This document shows positions 8,465 to 17,451 of a DNA stretch of 64,000 bases, in pieces (position 1 is the first letter of the stretch; every line of letters starts with the position of its first letter). The stretch comes from Luteolibacter flavescens. Its GTDB lineage: Bacteria > Verrucomicrobiota > Verrucomicrobiia > Verrucomicrobiales > Akkermansiaceae. The stretch spans positions 1-64,000 of the forward strand of contig NZ_JAPDDS010000006.1 of assembly GCF_025950085.1 (NCBI RefSeq), in the 5' to 3' direction. Made by a program: the position numbers and the translations under genes. The notes under the pieces were generated by a model that saw nothing but the letters and a program-made list of their open reading frames with translations, had not been told where the DNA came from and did no database searches.

Positions 8465-8662
8465 TCGCCAACCGTCGAAGCGGGCCAGTCGCCGCGCGCT
8501 CCCAGGGGGATCTTCCGGAGAGAGCGGCTTTTGCCCGTGCCTCGCCAACTTTCCAAGCGGGCCAGTGGCCACGCGCTCCCAGCGGGGCATTCCGGAGAAA
8601 GCGGCCTTTGCCCGTGCTTCGCCTACCGTCCAAGCCGGCTGAAGCCAGCGCTCCCGGCTCCG
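8465..8662. repeat. 77-bp direct repeat, three copies (family H to A)
   Basis: The anchor aagcgggcc begins at 8478 and 8555, and the related aagccggct begins at 8632, giving an exact 77-bp period. Each unit holds a hairpin followed by GCGCTCCC and then a linker (ttccggagaaagcggc). The third unit carries a family A type hairpin in place of family H, so the array joins two repeat families in register. The remainder to 8817 shows no gene or repeat. Confidence 0.75.
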
Positions 8663-8817
8663 CCGATCCTGTGCCGTGGTTTGGGGAGGTCTTGTTAGGC
8701 AAGCACGATCCGGGGGCCTGTTAGATCGCCTCGCCTTTCAACCCTCAACCCTCAACTCCCCCGCACGCAGTCACCCGCTTGGCTTGCATTCCGCGGCGCA
8801 TGGGGGAGCCTCGGGGC

Positions 8818-9369
8818 ATGGCCGTGACCCAATGGATGAGCTGGGAAGGGGGCGTCGATCTCGTCGCCGTGACTTCGATGGATGTGGCGATGCCGAATGT
8901 GATCGTCCACGTGGCGCGCATGGTCCACACGCCCGTGGGCTCCGCCCCGGCGGGGATCGTCCTGTGGCAGCCGGATCCCGCCGCGCCGCCGGTCGTCTGC
9001 GGCTTCGTCAGCAGCGATCCCGCGGTGGCCGCCTACTTCGGCCCGCAGATATTCGCCGGCACGCCTTTTGAAAACGCGCCCGTGCTCGATGCGCGGATCG
9101 ATATCGCCAGCGGCCCCGTCACTTGCACCGCCCGTGTGGAAGTCGCGGGGCATGTCTTCGAGACCGAGCTGACCGGGCTGGAGCCCGCCGCGCTCATCCA
9201 GCGCGAGCCCATCGCCACCGCGCCCTTCACCCAGCAGGGCATCGAGGCCACCGCTGCCACGGCCACGCTGAAGGTGGATGGCCAGCCCGTGGACATCATC
9301 ATCCCGCCCGTGGGCATCACCGGCGGCCCCTGCGCCGTCTCCGCACCCTGCGGCATCTACGCCCGCTGA
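8818..9369 (+). CDS. Hypothetical protein
   Basis: 183 residues from ATG 8818; in-frame ATGs at 8779 and 8800 are possible. GGGGAG at 8802-8807 could serve as ribosome site for the chosen start. It begins MAVTQWMSWEGGVDLVAV and is rich in beta-prone Val/Ile/Ala stretches with no signal peptide or membrane helix. It ends GPCAVSAPCGIYAR with two cysteines. I do not recognise the family. The coding pattern and clean start and stop in a GC-rich frame support a real gene. It lies upstream of folB in the same direction with a 276-bp gap. Confidence 0.6.
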   Translation: MAVTQWMSWEGGVDLVAVTSMDVAMPNVIVHVARMVHTPVGSAPAGIVLWQPDPAAPPVVCGFVSSDPAVAAYFGPQIFAGTPFENAPVLDARIDIASGPVTCTARVEVAGHVFETELTGLEPAALIQREPIATAPFTQQGIEATAATATLKVDGQPVDIIIPPVGITGGPCAVSAPCGIYAR

Positions 9370-9645
9370 GGCTTCCTCACCGGAGCCGGGGCCGGGGGAA
9401 TGGAACTGGAACTGGACCGGGATGGATAGGATGGATGGGATTTGGAGAAAGGCGGAGAGGTGAGCGCTTCCGGCTTCCCCGAGCCTCCATCTGCCCCGGA
9501 TGCCGCTACCACTGCTTCACATCCTCTCTTTTCCCATCCCATTCATCCTACCCATCCCATCCATCCCGGCCAGAATCCCCCGGCTGCCTGACTCACCAGG
9601 GCGCACCCCGGTCCACACCGCCCCGCACCTGTCCATCCACACATC
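9370..9645. repeat. Foldback of ggatggataggatgg motifs
   Basis: The motif gggatggataggatggatg (about 9419-9442) and its approximate reverse complement (about 9531-9570) face each other. The same motif forms the outer part of the E-D composites near 4275 and 21487. No gene is seen. Confidence 0.5.
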
Positions 9646-10011
9646 ATGGGACATCTCCATCAGATAGAAATCCGCCGTCTCCGCGTCACCTGCCACATCG
9701 GCGTGCCGGATGAGGAGCGCGCGCTGCCGCAGCACCTGCTCGTCACCGTGCGGGCCACCGTTTCCGCCTCCTTTCACCAGTTGGAGGACCAGATCGGCCG
9801 CACGCTGGACTACGCCGAGCTGGCCACCTCCATCCAGGACCTCGCCTCCTGCCGCCCGCGTCATCTGGTGGAAACCCTCGCCGCGGACATCGCCGGGCTG
9901 ACCCTCTGCCACGACATCGTCACTTCCGTGGAAGTCACTGTGGAAAAGCACATTCTGCCGGATACGGAATGCGTGGCTGTGCATCTCCGCCGCGATCGCG
10001 GAATTGTCTAA
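9646..10011 (+). CDS. folB: Dihydroneopterin aldolase
   Basis: 121 residues, the usual length. FolB cleaves 7,8-dihydroneopterin to 6-hydroxymethyl-dihydropterin and glycolaldehyde in folate synthesis, in the cytoplasm. Family landmarks are present: HIGVPDEERALPQ (about 17-29, with the substrate-binding Glu), LDYAEL (the conserved Tyr, about 55) and LVETLAADIA. The VEKHILPDTECVAV region near residue 100 carries the active-site Lys. No other folate gene lies in the window. It is followed 57 bp later by the zinc-ribbon gene in the same direction, so cotranscription is possible. Confidence 0.9.
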   Translation: MGHLHQIEIRRLRVTCHIGVPDEERALPQHLLVTVRATVSASFHQLEDQIGRTLDYAELATSIQDLASCRPRHLVETLAADIAGLTLCHDIVTSVEVTVEKHILPDTECVAVHLRRDRGIV

Positions 10012-10068
10012 CTGTGTCGCGGTTCTCCCGGGTTGCATTGCCCCGCTGATCCGCCAAGCTCCCCGCAC

Positions 10069-11691
10069 ATGGATCAACCACAACCCGACGCGGAAAAGCT
10101 CGCCATCCGGTGCCCCGGATGCGCCCAGCGCTTCAAGGTGGGCCTGGAACTCCGCGACAAGATAGTGGAGTGCGGCACCTGCGAGCACCGCTTCCGCGTG
10201 AATGACGAGGTGGTGGTCCGCACAAAGAGATTCTACCCCGGGGAACGCAAGGACCAGGCGCTGGACAGCTTTTCCCGCGTGCCGAAGACCATCGCCTCGC
10301 CCACGCAGGCGACCTTCCAGCAGATGCAGTATTCGCCGGAGCCGGTCCACGCCCACCACCATCACCGCCCGCCGGCCGGGGCCACCGGCTCGCCGCTGCG
10401 GCTGCTGCTCGGCTTCGCCGCCGTCATCGTCGCGCTGGCAGTTGGCTTCATCCTCGTCTTTGGCGGAGCGCCCGGCGGCATGCTGGATGGTGCCTCGCTG
10501 TCGAAGCGCCTCATGCTGGCCGGCTTCTCCGCCGTCGTCTCCGGCGCCCTGCTCATCGCGGCAAATCCCTGGCGGCGTGGCCGTGCCATCTTCGGCGCGC
10601 TCGCCACCGCCGCCATCCTCCTCGCGCTGCCCTTCCTTTTCACCGGCGGTGAGACCACCTCCGCCACCATCGTGAGCACCGGGGACGACACCGGCACGGG
10701 TGGGGATGCCGGACAGCCGCAGCCCGGCCCCGCGGCCGAGCCGACCTCCGGAGAGCTCGCCCTGGCCGACTTCAAGAAGAAGATTGTCTACGATCCCATG
10801 GAGCGCGCGCTGGAGACGGACTCCGCCGCCATCGGCCTCTGGCTCCGCGGCTTGCGGGAATTCCACCGCCTGCAGGTGCGCGACTACATCGTGCGAAATA
10901 CCGGCGCGGACCCCAGCTCCCACATGTACCCCCGCGAGGGCGACTACCTCATGGTCGTCACCGGGACGAAGGGCGACCTCGATACCCTCGCCCGCCTGTG
11001 CGCCCGCTTTGGCGAAGTCACCCGCCCTGCCGATGCCATCCGCGTCATCGAAGTCATCGTCGACAATACCAGCTTCCAGGAAGGCCCGCTCGACAAGCTG
11101 ACCGACCCGCTGAATCCCTCCTTCTACGAGCTGAACAAGCGCGAGCTGGAAAGCATCGACCTCGATCGCGCCCGCCGCGCCGTCTCCCGCCTCGCCCCCG
11201 TCGAGCCCAAGTTCTACCGCAAGGACATCGCCCGCCGCCTCGGCGAGCTCGCGCAGGAAGGCGACGCCGCCCTGCTCACCGAGATCGGCAATGCCCTGCC
11301 CACCTGGAGCGAGCCCGGCGACGGAATGGAGAATGTCATCCGCGGAGTGGTGGAAAAGATCCCCGCCGGCAGCCCGGTGCCCGAGTCGCTGGTGAAATTC
11401 CTCGCCACCCGCCAGGATACCCAGGCCATCCCCCTCATCGACGCGCTCTGGCTGCTGGAGCCGAACAAGTGGGAAGAAAGCTACGGCAGCTTTGGCCCGC
11501 AGATCGAAGACAAGCTGCTGGACCGCCTCCCCACGACCACCGTCACCCAGCGCATGTCCGCCGTCCGCATCCTCGGCAAGGTGGGCGGCACCCGCTCCAT
11601 CCCCGTCCTCGAGGCCTCCCTCCGCGAAGCCGAGCCCGAGATGAAGCTCCTCCTCACCCGCTCGCTGGAAGCCATCCGCAGCCGCAGGTAA
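10069..11691 (+). CDS. Zinc-ribbon membrane protein with HEAT-like C-terminus
   Basis: 540 residues from ATG 10069. The N-terminal zinc ribbon has two Cys pairs, CPGC (about 16-19) and CGTC (about 36-39), in the style of the MJ0042/zinc_ribbon_5 family. A His/Pro-rich linker (HAHHHHRPP) follows, then three hydrophobic helices (about 108-215) forming a membrane domain. A low-complexity Gly/Thr/Pro linker leads to an alpha-helical C-terminal half (about 235-540) with repeated patterns, such as IPLIDALWLLEPNKW and SIPVLEASLREAEPEM, that suggest HEAT-like repeats. Function is unknown; the architecture suggests a cytoplasmic sensor or scaffold at the inner membrane. Confidence 0.75.
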   Translation: MDQPQPDAEKLAIRCPGCAQRFKVGLELRDKIVECGTCEHRFRVNDEVVVRTKRFYPGERKDQALDSFSRVPKTIASPTQATFQQMQYSPEPVHAHHHHRPPAGATGSPLRLLLGFAAVIVALAVGFILVFGGAPGGMLDGASLSKRLMLAGFSAVVSGALLIAANPWRRGRAIFGALATAAILLALPFLFTGGETTSATIVSTGDDTGTGGDAGQPQPGPAAEPTSGELALADFKKKIVYDPMERALETDSAAIGLWLRGLREFHRLQVRDYIVRNTGADPSSHMYPREGDYLMVVTGTKGDLDTLARLCARFGEVTRPADAIRVIEVIVDNTSFQEGPLDKLTDPLNPSFYELNKRELESIDLDRARRAVSRLAPVEPKFYRKDIARRLGELAQEGDAALLTEIGNALPTWSEPGDGMENVIRGVVEKIPAGSPVPESLVKFLATRQDTQAIPLIDALWLLEPNKWEESYGSFGPQIEDKLLDRLPTTTVTQRMSAVRILGKVGGTRSIPVLEASLREAEPEMKLLLTRSLEAIRSRR

Positions 11692-12185
11692 GGGCCGGAG
11701 ATCGGAAATCAGAGATCAGATGGCGGAGGTCAGAAACCAGAGCTTTGCCCGGTGAGCGGTGAAAGGCAAGTTGCCGAATGGTCATCGGCAGATGGCTGCC
11801 GGCAGGCGGAGCGCTGGCTTTAGCCGGCAAGTGTCCCTAAAGCAGACTGCTGCCATCACGGCCTCCACCCCGCGAAAGCGCCGCCGCCGCCGCCCAATGG
11901 CCCTCAGGTCACCCCGCCTCCACCGGCCACTTCGCCCGCCCATCCAAGCCGGCTGAAGCCAGCACTCCCGGCTCCGCCGATCCTTGCGTTCCCCCTGGGA
12001 GCGCGTGGCCACCGGCCCGCTTGTATAGACCGGCGAAGCAACCCCTCCCGCCCGCATCTCCCAGCCGCCGCAGGCGGAGCGCTGACTTTAGTCGGCGAGT
12101 AGCCTGTAATGGACCGTCACCCCCCCAAAAAAAAGAGAGCGTCAGTCACCGGACCAGCCCAATCCCGCCCAGCCCCATCAAACCC
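11692..12185. repeat. Intergenic cluster of family A and H repeats
   Basis: No gene is seen. Family A copies lie at 11797-11833, 11942-11985 (inverted) and 12067-12104 (with compensating changes, gctgactttagtcggc). A family H copy lies at 11991-12040. At 12119-12138 a run of C followed by eight A is present. Confidence 0.7.
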
Positions 12186-12341
12186 ATGAGCCCCGACCAC
12201 GCCTCTTCTCCATCCTCCCCGCCACCGGCCTGCGACACCTGCGGCCGCGAAGCCGTCATCGTCATCGACGCCCGCGGCTGGTGCGAATCCTGCCTCCACG
12301 CCCGCGGCTCCTGCTGCGCGGAGTCCGAGATGGAAGACTGA
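12186..12341 (+). CDS. Small cysteine-rich, zinc-finger-like protein
   Basis: 51 residues. A Ser/Pro N-terminal tail is followed by CDTCGREAVIVIDARGWCES, then CLHARGSCCAE: two CxxC pairs about 15 residues apart plus a CC pair. This is a treble-clef or zinc-ribbon arrangement. I have seen similar short proteins in related genomes, but no function is known. Length, motif and position between unrelated repeats support a real gene. No strong ribosome site is seen. Confidence 0.6.
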   Translation: MSPDHASSPSSPPPACDTCGREAVIVIDARGWCESCLHARGSCCAESEMED

Positions 12342-12469
12342 TTTTCCCGCCCAACACCGGCAACGGAAACCGCAACCGCAGCACGAAACTCATCCCACCC
12401 GGACGATTCCCCAACCGCCAAGCTCCCCGAGCCCCGGATTCGATGCCGATATCGCGACCGATATCCGCC

Positions 12470-12616
12470 TCACCTCCCCGCGCCCGGCGTCGTCGCCGCA
12501 GGCTCGTCCTTCCGCGAAAACTCGGCGGTATTGCTCAGATAGACGATCGTCGCCGCGCTGAGGATCACAGCCAGCAGGACGACCAAGGTGAGCAACATGC
12601 CGAAACAAGACTTCAT
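12470..12616 (-). CDS. 48-residue single-pass membrane protein
   Basis: Starts MKSCFGMLLTLVVLLAVIL, a hydrophobic helix (about 5-29) with a Cys near the N-terminus, and continues to YLSNTAEFSRKDE and a short Ala/Thr/Pro tail. It is short enough to be missed by usual ORF cut-offs. The SNTAEFSRK block is conserved-looking rather than random. It could be a membrane peptide or an uncleaved signal anchor. It lies 407 bp downstream of rsmB on the same strand. No function can be assigned. Confidence 0.55.
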   Translation of the reverse strand: MKSCFGMLLTLVVLLAVILSAATIVYLSNTAEFSRKDEPAATTPGAGR

Positions 12617-13023
12617 TCGCGTCCCCCGACCATGCCCACCTTTCCCGCCCCCGGCAAGGGCCGGTTTTCCGGAGATCAGAAGGCGTTCTGGCGGAGCGGA
12701 GCGCTGGCTTTAGCCGGCGAGTCATCCGCGCCCCCATGCCCTGGGCGATACGGGCCTTCGTGATGGACCCGGCAGTCAGGGACCACTCGGGCCGGTCTAT
12801 TGACCGGCGCTCCCAGGGTGGGCGCTCCGCTTTTTGAAAGCCCCAGCACTCCCTCCGTCCGCCAAAAACCTCTCCGCGCTCCTCCGCGACCTCAGCGCCT
12901 CGGCGGTAAATCCCATCAGCCTCGACTTCCCCGGCCAAGCCGCGCCAGCTCCGGCCAAACACAGCCCGGCCTCGCGCACTTGGCGTCTTGGCGGTTCCAC
13001 TTCCCCCATCCCCGGGGAAGCCG
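12617..13023. repeat. Intergenic repeats of families A, B and I
   Basis: No gene is seen. Family A is at 12689-12723 and family B at 12788-12818. Two fragments of another common theme lie at 12857-12910 (cctccgcgacctcagcgcc) and 12978-12998 (cttggcgtcttggcggttc). The latter matches the reverse of accgccaagacgccaagg near 49010. Confidence 0.65.
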
Positions 13024-14244
13024 TCACTTCACCCGCAGCAGCGCGGCGTAGGCCCCGTCCGTCCCGTCGCGTTGTGGCAGCGCCTGGTGCGAGGCTTCCA
13101 AAGTGAGCTCCGGGTGATCCGCCAGCAGGGCCTCGATCAGCCCGGCATTCTCCTCCGCCTCGATCGAGCACGTGGAATACACCAGCCGCCCGCCCGGCTT
13201 CAGGCAGGGCAGCGCGTTCTCGATGATCTGGCGCTGCAGCTTCGGCAGCTCCTTCAGGTCGATGGGACGGAGACGCCAGCGCACGTCCACGCGACGGCGG
13301 AAGACCCCCGTATTCGAGCACGGCACGTCCAGCAGGATCGCGTCAAAGGCGCCCTGCCACTTCTCCGGAGCCGGCGTGCTCCAGTCGTGGCACTCGATCT
13401 CCGTGCCCGTGATGTGCAGGCGCTCCAGATTCTCCCGCAGGCGCGGCAGGCGCTTCTCATTCGAGTCCGTGCAGACCAGATCCCGCCCGCCGCCCTGGGC
13501 CGCCGCGATGAGGAAGGCCTTCCCGCCCGGCGCCGCGCAGGCATCCAGCACACGCTCGCCCGGCTGCGGGGCCAGCAGCTCCACGCAATGCCGCGTCGCG
13601 GGGTCCTGGATGTAGATCGCGCCCTTTGCCAGCAGCTCCGTCGGCACCGGCCCCTCGATCTGGAAATACCCGTCCGGCAGGCCCTCCACCGGCGTCTGCT
13701 CCGTGCCGTCCGCCGCCACCAGCGGATTCCACCGCGCGATCGTCGGCGCGGGACAATTGTTGAAAGCCATCAGCTCCAGCGCCTCCGACTTGCCATACGC
13801 CTTTGACCAGCGCTTCAGCAGCCAGTCCGGGTGCGAATGCACCACCGCGGCCGGCAACTCGGAGACGTCCTGCAGCTTCTTCTTCGTCGCCGCCGCCCGG
13901 CGCATCACCGCATTGATCAGCCCGCGCCCCGCGCTCTTCCCCAGCTCCACGGTCTCGAAGACCGCCGCATGGTCCGGCAGCTCCAGGATCAGCAGTTGGC
14001 AAAGCCCCACGCGCAGGATGTCCCGCGTCTCATCGTCCAGCCGGCCCTTCCGCAGCTCGCCGATCCAGTGGTCCAGCAGCCGCAGGTTCCGCAATACCCC
14101 CAGCACGATCGCATTCAGCAGCGCCCGGTCCGCCGCGGACAGGTCATTCCGCGAAGCATGCCGCTCGATCAGGCTCTCGGCATACGCATGGCCCTTCGTC
14201 CAAGCCCGGAGAATGGAAACAGCAGCACGACGCGGGGATTTCAT
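13024..14244 (-). CDS. rsmB: 16S rRNA m5C967 methyltransferase
   Basis: 406 residues. RsmB transfers a methyl group from S-adenosylmethionine to C5 of cytosine 967 of 16S rRNA. The N-terminal NusB-like RNA-binding domain (about 1-130, RRAAVSILRAW...LINAVMRR) is followed by a Rossmann methyltransferase. SAM motif I is DACAAPGGK (about 232). Motif IV DVPCSNTG (about 303) carries one catalytic Cys, and motif VI VYSTCSIEAEEN (about 359) carries the other. The VFRRRVDVRWR segment between them is typical of RsmB. The C-terminus lacks nothing obvious. Single-gene unit or followed by the 48-residue protein. Confidence 0.9.
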   Translation of the reverse strand: MKSPRRAAVSILRAWTKGHAYAESLIERHASRNDLSAADRALLNAIVLGVLRNLRLLDHWIGELRKGRLDDETRDILRVGLCQLLILELPDHAAVFETVELGKSAGRGLINAVMRRAAATKKKLQDVSELPAAVVHSHPDWLLKRWSKAYGKSEALELMAFNNCPAPTIARWNPLVAADGTEQTPVEGLPDGYFQIEGPVPTELLAKGAIYIQDPATRHCVELLAPQPGERVLDACAAPGGKAFLIAAAQGGGRDLVCTDSNEKRLPRLRENLERLHITGTEIECHDWSTPAPEKWQGAFDAILLDVPCSNTGVFRRRVDVRWRLRPIDLKELPKLQRQIIENALPCLKPGGRLVYSTCSIEAEENAGLIEALLADHPELTLEASHQALPQRDGTDGAYAALLRVK

Positions 14245-14422
14245 AAGGCAGAGACGGAAGACTGGAAGACGACAGACGGAAGACTGGAAGCGCGGGGGAG
14301 GAGAGGGAAGCCGGATGACGGGCAGCTTTCAAGACTTCCCTCAGGGGAGGCGGCCACCTCACCCGCAGCAGGAGCCCGAAATTACCTTCAATTTACCCAC
14401 CGCCGGGGGGCATTGCGGCATC

Positions 14423-15172
14423 ATGGTCCCCATGCAGCGTGTTTTCCACCTCCTTCGCCTCCTGCTTCTGCCTTGGGTCGTGTCTTCTTCGCCATCGCAC
14501 GCGGAAATCGAGGTGACATTTCTCCCGGCCACGAAGCCTGAAAAGGTGATCACGCCAAAGGCCACCCCGCCAAAGGTCGCGCCGACCGAGAAGCCTGCCC
14601 CTGCGCCCAAGCCGGAAGAGATCGATGGCGTGGCGGCCTATTACTTGGGTCGCTATGGCAAACCTCTGAAATCCGGGAGCTTCGACGAGCTGAAAGAGGG
14701 CATGACGCTGAGGGAGATCGTCACCCTGTTCGGCCCCGGATCACAGGAGCCGTGGACCGGCTTGAAGCGCATCGGGTGGTGGTGCCGAAATGGCAAGGGC
14801 CTATATGTGGAGCCGCCTTTTAAATGGGACGCTAAGGCAGAATACTATGTCGTCCAGAGCGGCGTCGACCAGCGCCATGACGAAGTGGCTCTGCTCGCGA
14901 AATCCTTGATCGCGAGCATTAAGGTCACTGGATCGAAGGCGGAGATTGCCCTGACGCACGACACTTACGAGGCCAAGGCCCACGAGGTAAGAACCTACGA
15001 GGCGGGGCAGACGTTTCAGAAGACCGAGCCCCTCCCGCAACTGGATCTCCGCATCTCAAAGATCGAAGGCGACGCCGTGCATTGCCGCTACTCCTATCAG
15101 GCCGAACCGAAAGGCCTGCTCCGATACTCGGAAACCGGGACGCTGATCCTCCGTGAAGGAAAAAGTAAATAG
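14423..15172 (+). CDS. Secreted protein with BamE/SmpA-like motif
   Basis: 249 residues; ATG 14423 or 14432. The signal peptide ends near SPSHAE (about 30). A Lys/Pro linker (PKATPPKVAPTEKPAPAPKP) follows. The core GSFDELKEGMTLREIVTLFG resembles the helix that opens SmpA/OmlA (BamE-like) folds, where a small lipoprotein domain binds other envelope proteins. This is a weak resemblance and there is no lipobox. The C-terminal half is beta-rich. The likely location is periplasmic. It is convergent with the beta-propeller gene at 15196, with 23 bp between the stops. Confidence 0.7.
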   Translation: MVPMQRVFHLLRLLLLPWVVSSSPSHAEIEVTFLPATKPEKVITPKATPPKVAPTEKPAPAPKPEEIDGVAAYYLGRYGKPLKSGSFDELKEGMTLREIVTLFGPGSQEPWTGLKRIGWWCRNGKGLYVEPPFKWDAKAEYYVVQSGVDQRHDEVALLAKSLIASIKVTGSKAEIALTHDTYEAKAHEVRTYEAGQTFQKTEPLPQLDLRISKIEGDAVHCRYSYQAEPKGLLRYSETGTLILREGKSK

Positions 15173-15195
15173 GAGCTATGCCCCCCGCCGCCCGG

Positions 15196-16584
15196 TCACT
15201 TCGCCTTGATCTGGTAGAACTGCTTCGAGGTGTCCGGCTTCGGGTGGCTGAAAATCATCGGGCTGCCCAGCGGGGACATGTTGTCCAGTCCATCACCGGC
15301 GGATAGCTGCAGGCTCAGGTTCACCTGATCGTATTCCAGCCAGATGATCGGCGAGCCCAGCTCCAGTTGCGCCGGGCTGCGGCGCAGGGTCAGCAGCAGG
15401 GCCCGCATCTCCGCGGTTTGCAGATTTGCCACCAGGGGATCGAGGCCGCTCAGGTGCTCTGCGCCATCGTCCAGCCCGTCGCCATCGGTGTCCGCATCGA
15501 GAGGGTCGGTATTGAGCGCCAGCTCCTCCGCATTGGTCAGCCCGTCAGAATCCGCGTCCTCGTCCTCCGGCAGCGTCTGCGGCGGTGCCTGCTCCAGCTT
15601 CCTGATGGAGAAGCCCTGGTGCGTGAAGGCATAGACGCAGTTCTCCGCGGCATCGTAGTGCATCAGGCGGGAGTCCAGCCCGTGATTCAGCAGGGACTTC
15701 GCATTCCCCGTCGTGGCAAAGGTGGTGGTGTCCCACACCTGGCTCGAGCCAAAGGCCACGGACCCATCGGCATTGAGAGCCTGGATCTGCTCCGGGAAGA
15801 CGCCGTACTGGATCAGCAGGTTGTTGGCGTTGAAAAGGACGCTTCCATACGCCAGCCGCTTTCCGTTCGCAGAGATGGAGTAGTTGTTGTAATCCCAACC
15901 GTAGGGATAGGGACTGTAGGGGTGCCGATCCAGCTTGAACGCGACCGGCTCCTCGATGTCGAAGACGCCCATCTCTCCGAGGTTTCCATCATAGACATAC
16001 TGTCCGAAGAGCTTGGTCTTCGTGTCATTGACGACCATGCGGCTCTTGATCTGGAAATTACCGATCTTCCCCAGCTCCGTCTCGGTGGTCAGATTGACGA
16101 TCCCGGTCTGCCCCGCCACGTTGTGGATATTCCCGTTCTCCCATGCTCCGTCATTGTAGTAGAGCCGCTCCCCGGGACCGCAGACGAGATTGACGGGCTG
16201 ATACTTTGTCAGGAAATGGTGAGTCTTCGTCTGCGTGGCCAGATCGACCACCGAGATCTGGTATCCCGCGGGCGTTCCAGAGCCTATGCCCCGGTTCGCC
16301 ACATACATCTTCGTCCCCGCTGCATTGATCGCGAGCGAAGTTGGCAGCTTCCCTACATAGACCGGCTTGATGGTCTTCAATTGCAGGTCGATGAAGAGCA
16401 CCTCGCTGCCCGTCCGGTTCACCGCATAGAGGAAGGGGCGGTTCGGGTCCTTGACGAGATCGACGATCACCGCGTCCAGCGGGATCGTGTCGGTCACTTC
16501 CCAGTTGGCGCGCGCGACGCCGTGCAAGCACGCGATGGAGCCGAGCACGAGTGAAAGAGAAAGGAGGGAGGGGGAGCTTTTCAT
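15196..16584 (-). CDS. Secreted beta-propeller protein with calcium-binding TSP3 repeats
   Basis: 462 residues from ATG 16584; upstream in-frame codons give no sensible signal. The signal peptide ends about HGVARA. An N-terminal YVTN-type beta-propeller (about 28-360) has blades such as RPFLYAVNRTGSEVLFIDL and GTKMYVANRG. Two thrombospondin type 3 calcium loops follow (DADSDGLTNAEE and DADTDGDGLDDGAE, about 372-400), then a C-terminal beta module ending in KQFYQIKAK, a style common in verrucomicrobial secreted proteins. The likely role is an extracellular binding or surface protein. No catalytic motif is seen. Confidence 0.8.
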   Translation of the reverse strand: MKSSPSLLSLSLVLGSIACLHGVARANWEVTDTIPLDAVIVDLVKDPNRPFLYAVNRTGSEVLFIDLQLKTIKPVYVGKLPTSLAINAAGTKMYVANRGIGSGTPAGYQISVVDLATQTKTHHFLTKYQPVNLVCGPGERLYYNDGAWENGNIHNVAGQTGIVNLTTETELGKIGNFQIKSRMVVNDTKTKLFGQYVYDGNLGEMGVFDIEEPVAFKLDRHPYSPYPYGWDYNNYSISANGKRLAYGSVLFNANNLLIQYGVFPEQIQALNADGSVAFGSSQVWDTTTFATTGNAKSLLNHGLDSRLMHYDAAENCVYAFTHQGFSIRKLEQAPPQTLPEDEDADSDGLTNAEELALNTDPLDADTDGDGLDDGAEHLSGLDPLVANLQTAEMRALLLTLRRSPAQLELGSPIIWLEYDQVNLSLQLSAGDGLDNMSPLGSPMIFSHPKPDTSKQFYQIKAK

Positions 16585-16872
16585 GGTCACGTCAGGGCCG
16601 TTCGTCCGCACCGGAGCCCCGCACGGCGTGGGAGAGAGGTGCGCGCGCAATCTCTCCCGGCGATGATAGATCATCAAGGATATAGACATCACGGGATGAA
16701 GCATCCGGCGCATGTGGAAAGCTGTCTCCCCCTTGCCCTACTCACAGCAGTCTTCCCCGCGCGCTCTTCATCGCCCCTGCCTGCCCGCATCTCAAGGCCC
16801 GGGGTGCCTCCCACCCGGCTCCCGCCGGGTCAAGGGCCCCGCTCTGTCTGGAAAGGGGAGAGACCTTCAATA
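16585..16872. other. Intergenic region with a GC-rich stem-loop
   Basis: No gene is seen. A perfect 7-bp stem ACCCGGC/GCCGGGT with loop TCCC lies at 16813-16830, but no T run follows on either strand, so I do not call it a terminator. Confidence 0.4.
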
Positions 16873-17451
16873 TCAACCGAGCAGATCGTCCAGCGTGACT
16901 CCCTTCACCACGTGCCCCGTGGTCCGGGGCCGGAGTAGATGCCCGTATCTCGCGTGGAGCCGCGGGAACTTCGCCTTGGCATCCTCGTCGCTCAGCCGGT
17001 CATCGTGCGGTCTTGCTGGCGGTTCATCGCCGAGGACGAGATAGTGGAGGAATCCTTCGCCGTCCTGCCCGTCGAGAAGTGCCCGGTCAAAGACGTCGCA
17101 AACCCTTGTGACCAGATGGTATTCGTCGAATCCCGACGAAACCGGATCATCGGCCAGCTCATCATGATTTCCCACGATCCGCTGATACCTGTCCTCGGGC
17201 AGCAGCGTCACGCAATCGCGGAAGTCGATGAGCCCGTCATTGCCCGCCATCCCGTCCGAAGCCAGGAACGCCGCCATGGCGAATTCCGTCGTGTGAAGCG
17301 CTTCACACCGCAAGAGAAGATCCCGACCGATGACCGCAGCCTCCGCCGCTGACATCGACCGGCACTCCGCCTCCAACCGCTCCGCCACCACAGGAAACCC
17401 CGGCGCCCCGGCCCATAAGCGCGAAAGAAGCTGTTGGGTCAGTGGATTCAT
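16873..17451 (-). CDS. DUF4240 family protein
   Basis: 192 residues, cytoplasmic. The block DGLIDFRDCVTLLPEDRYQRI (20-odd residues around 92) matches the DUF4240 pattern, in which a conserved FR pair is followed by the LxxDxxxxxxxDPDxLA region. Here that region reads NHDELADDPVSSGFDEYHLV. Such proteins are seen in immunity-like or contact-dependent contexts, but their biochemistry is unknown. It lies 168 bp upstream of nothing obvious on its own strand. The next gene toward 3' is on the same strand but further away, so an operon is not clear. Confidence 0.65.
   Translation of the reverse strand: MNPLTQQLLSRLWAGAPGFPVVAERLEAECRSMSAAEAAVIGRDLLLRCEALHTTEFAMAAFLASDGMAGNDGLIDFRDCVTLLPEDRYQRIVGNHDELADDPVSSGFDEYHLVTRVCDVFDRALLDGQDGEGFLHYLVLGDEPPARPHDDRLSDEDAKAKFPRLHARYGHLLRPRTTGHVVKGVTLDDLLG

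Noticed and set aside
6803-8590. 595-codon version of the metallophosphoesterase
   Set aside because: The first 246 codons run through repeats C, H and A. The Tat signal fits only the ATG at 7852.
16813-16830. Rho-independent terminator
   Set aside because: The stem is perfect but there is no T run on either strand.
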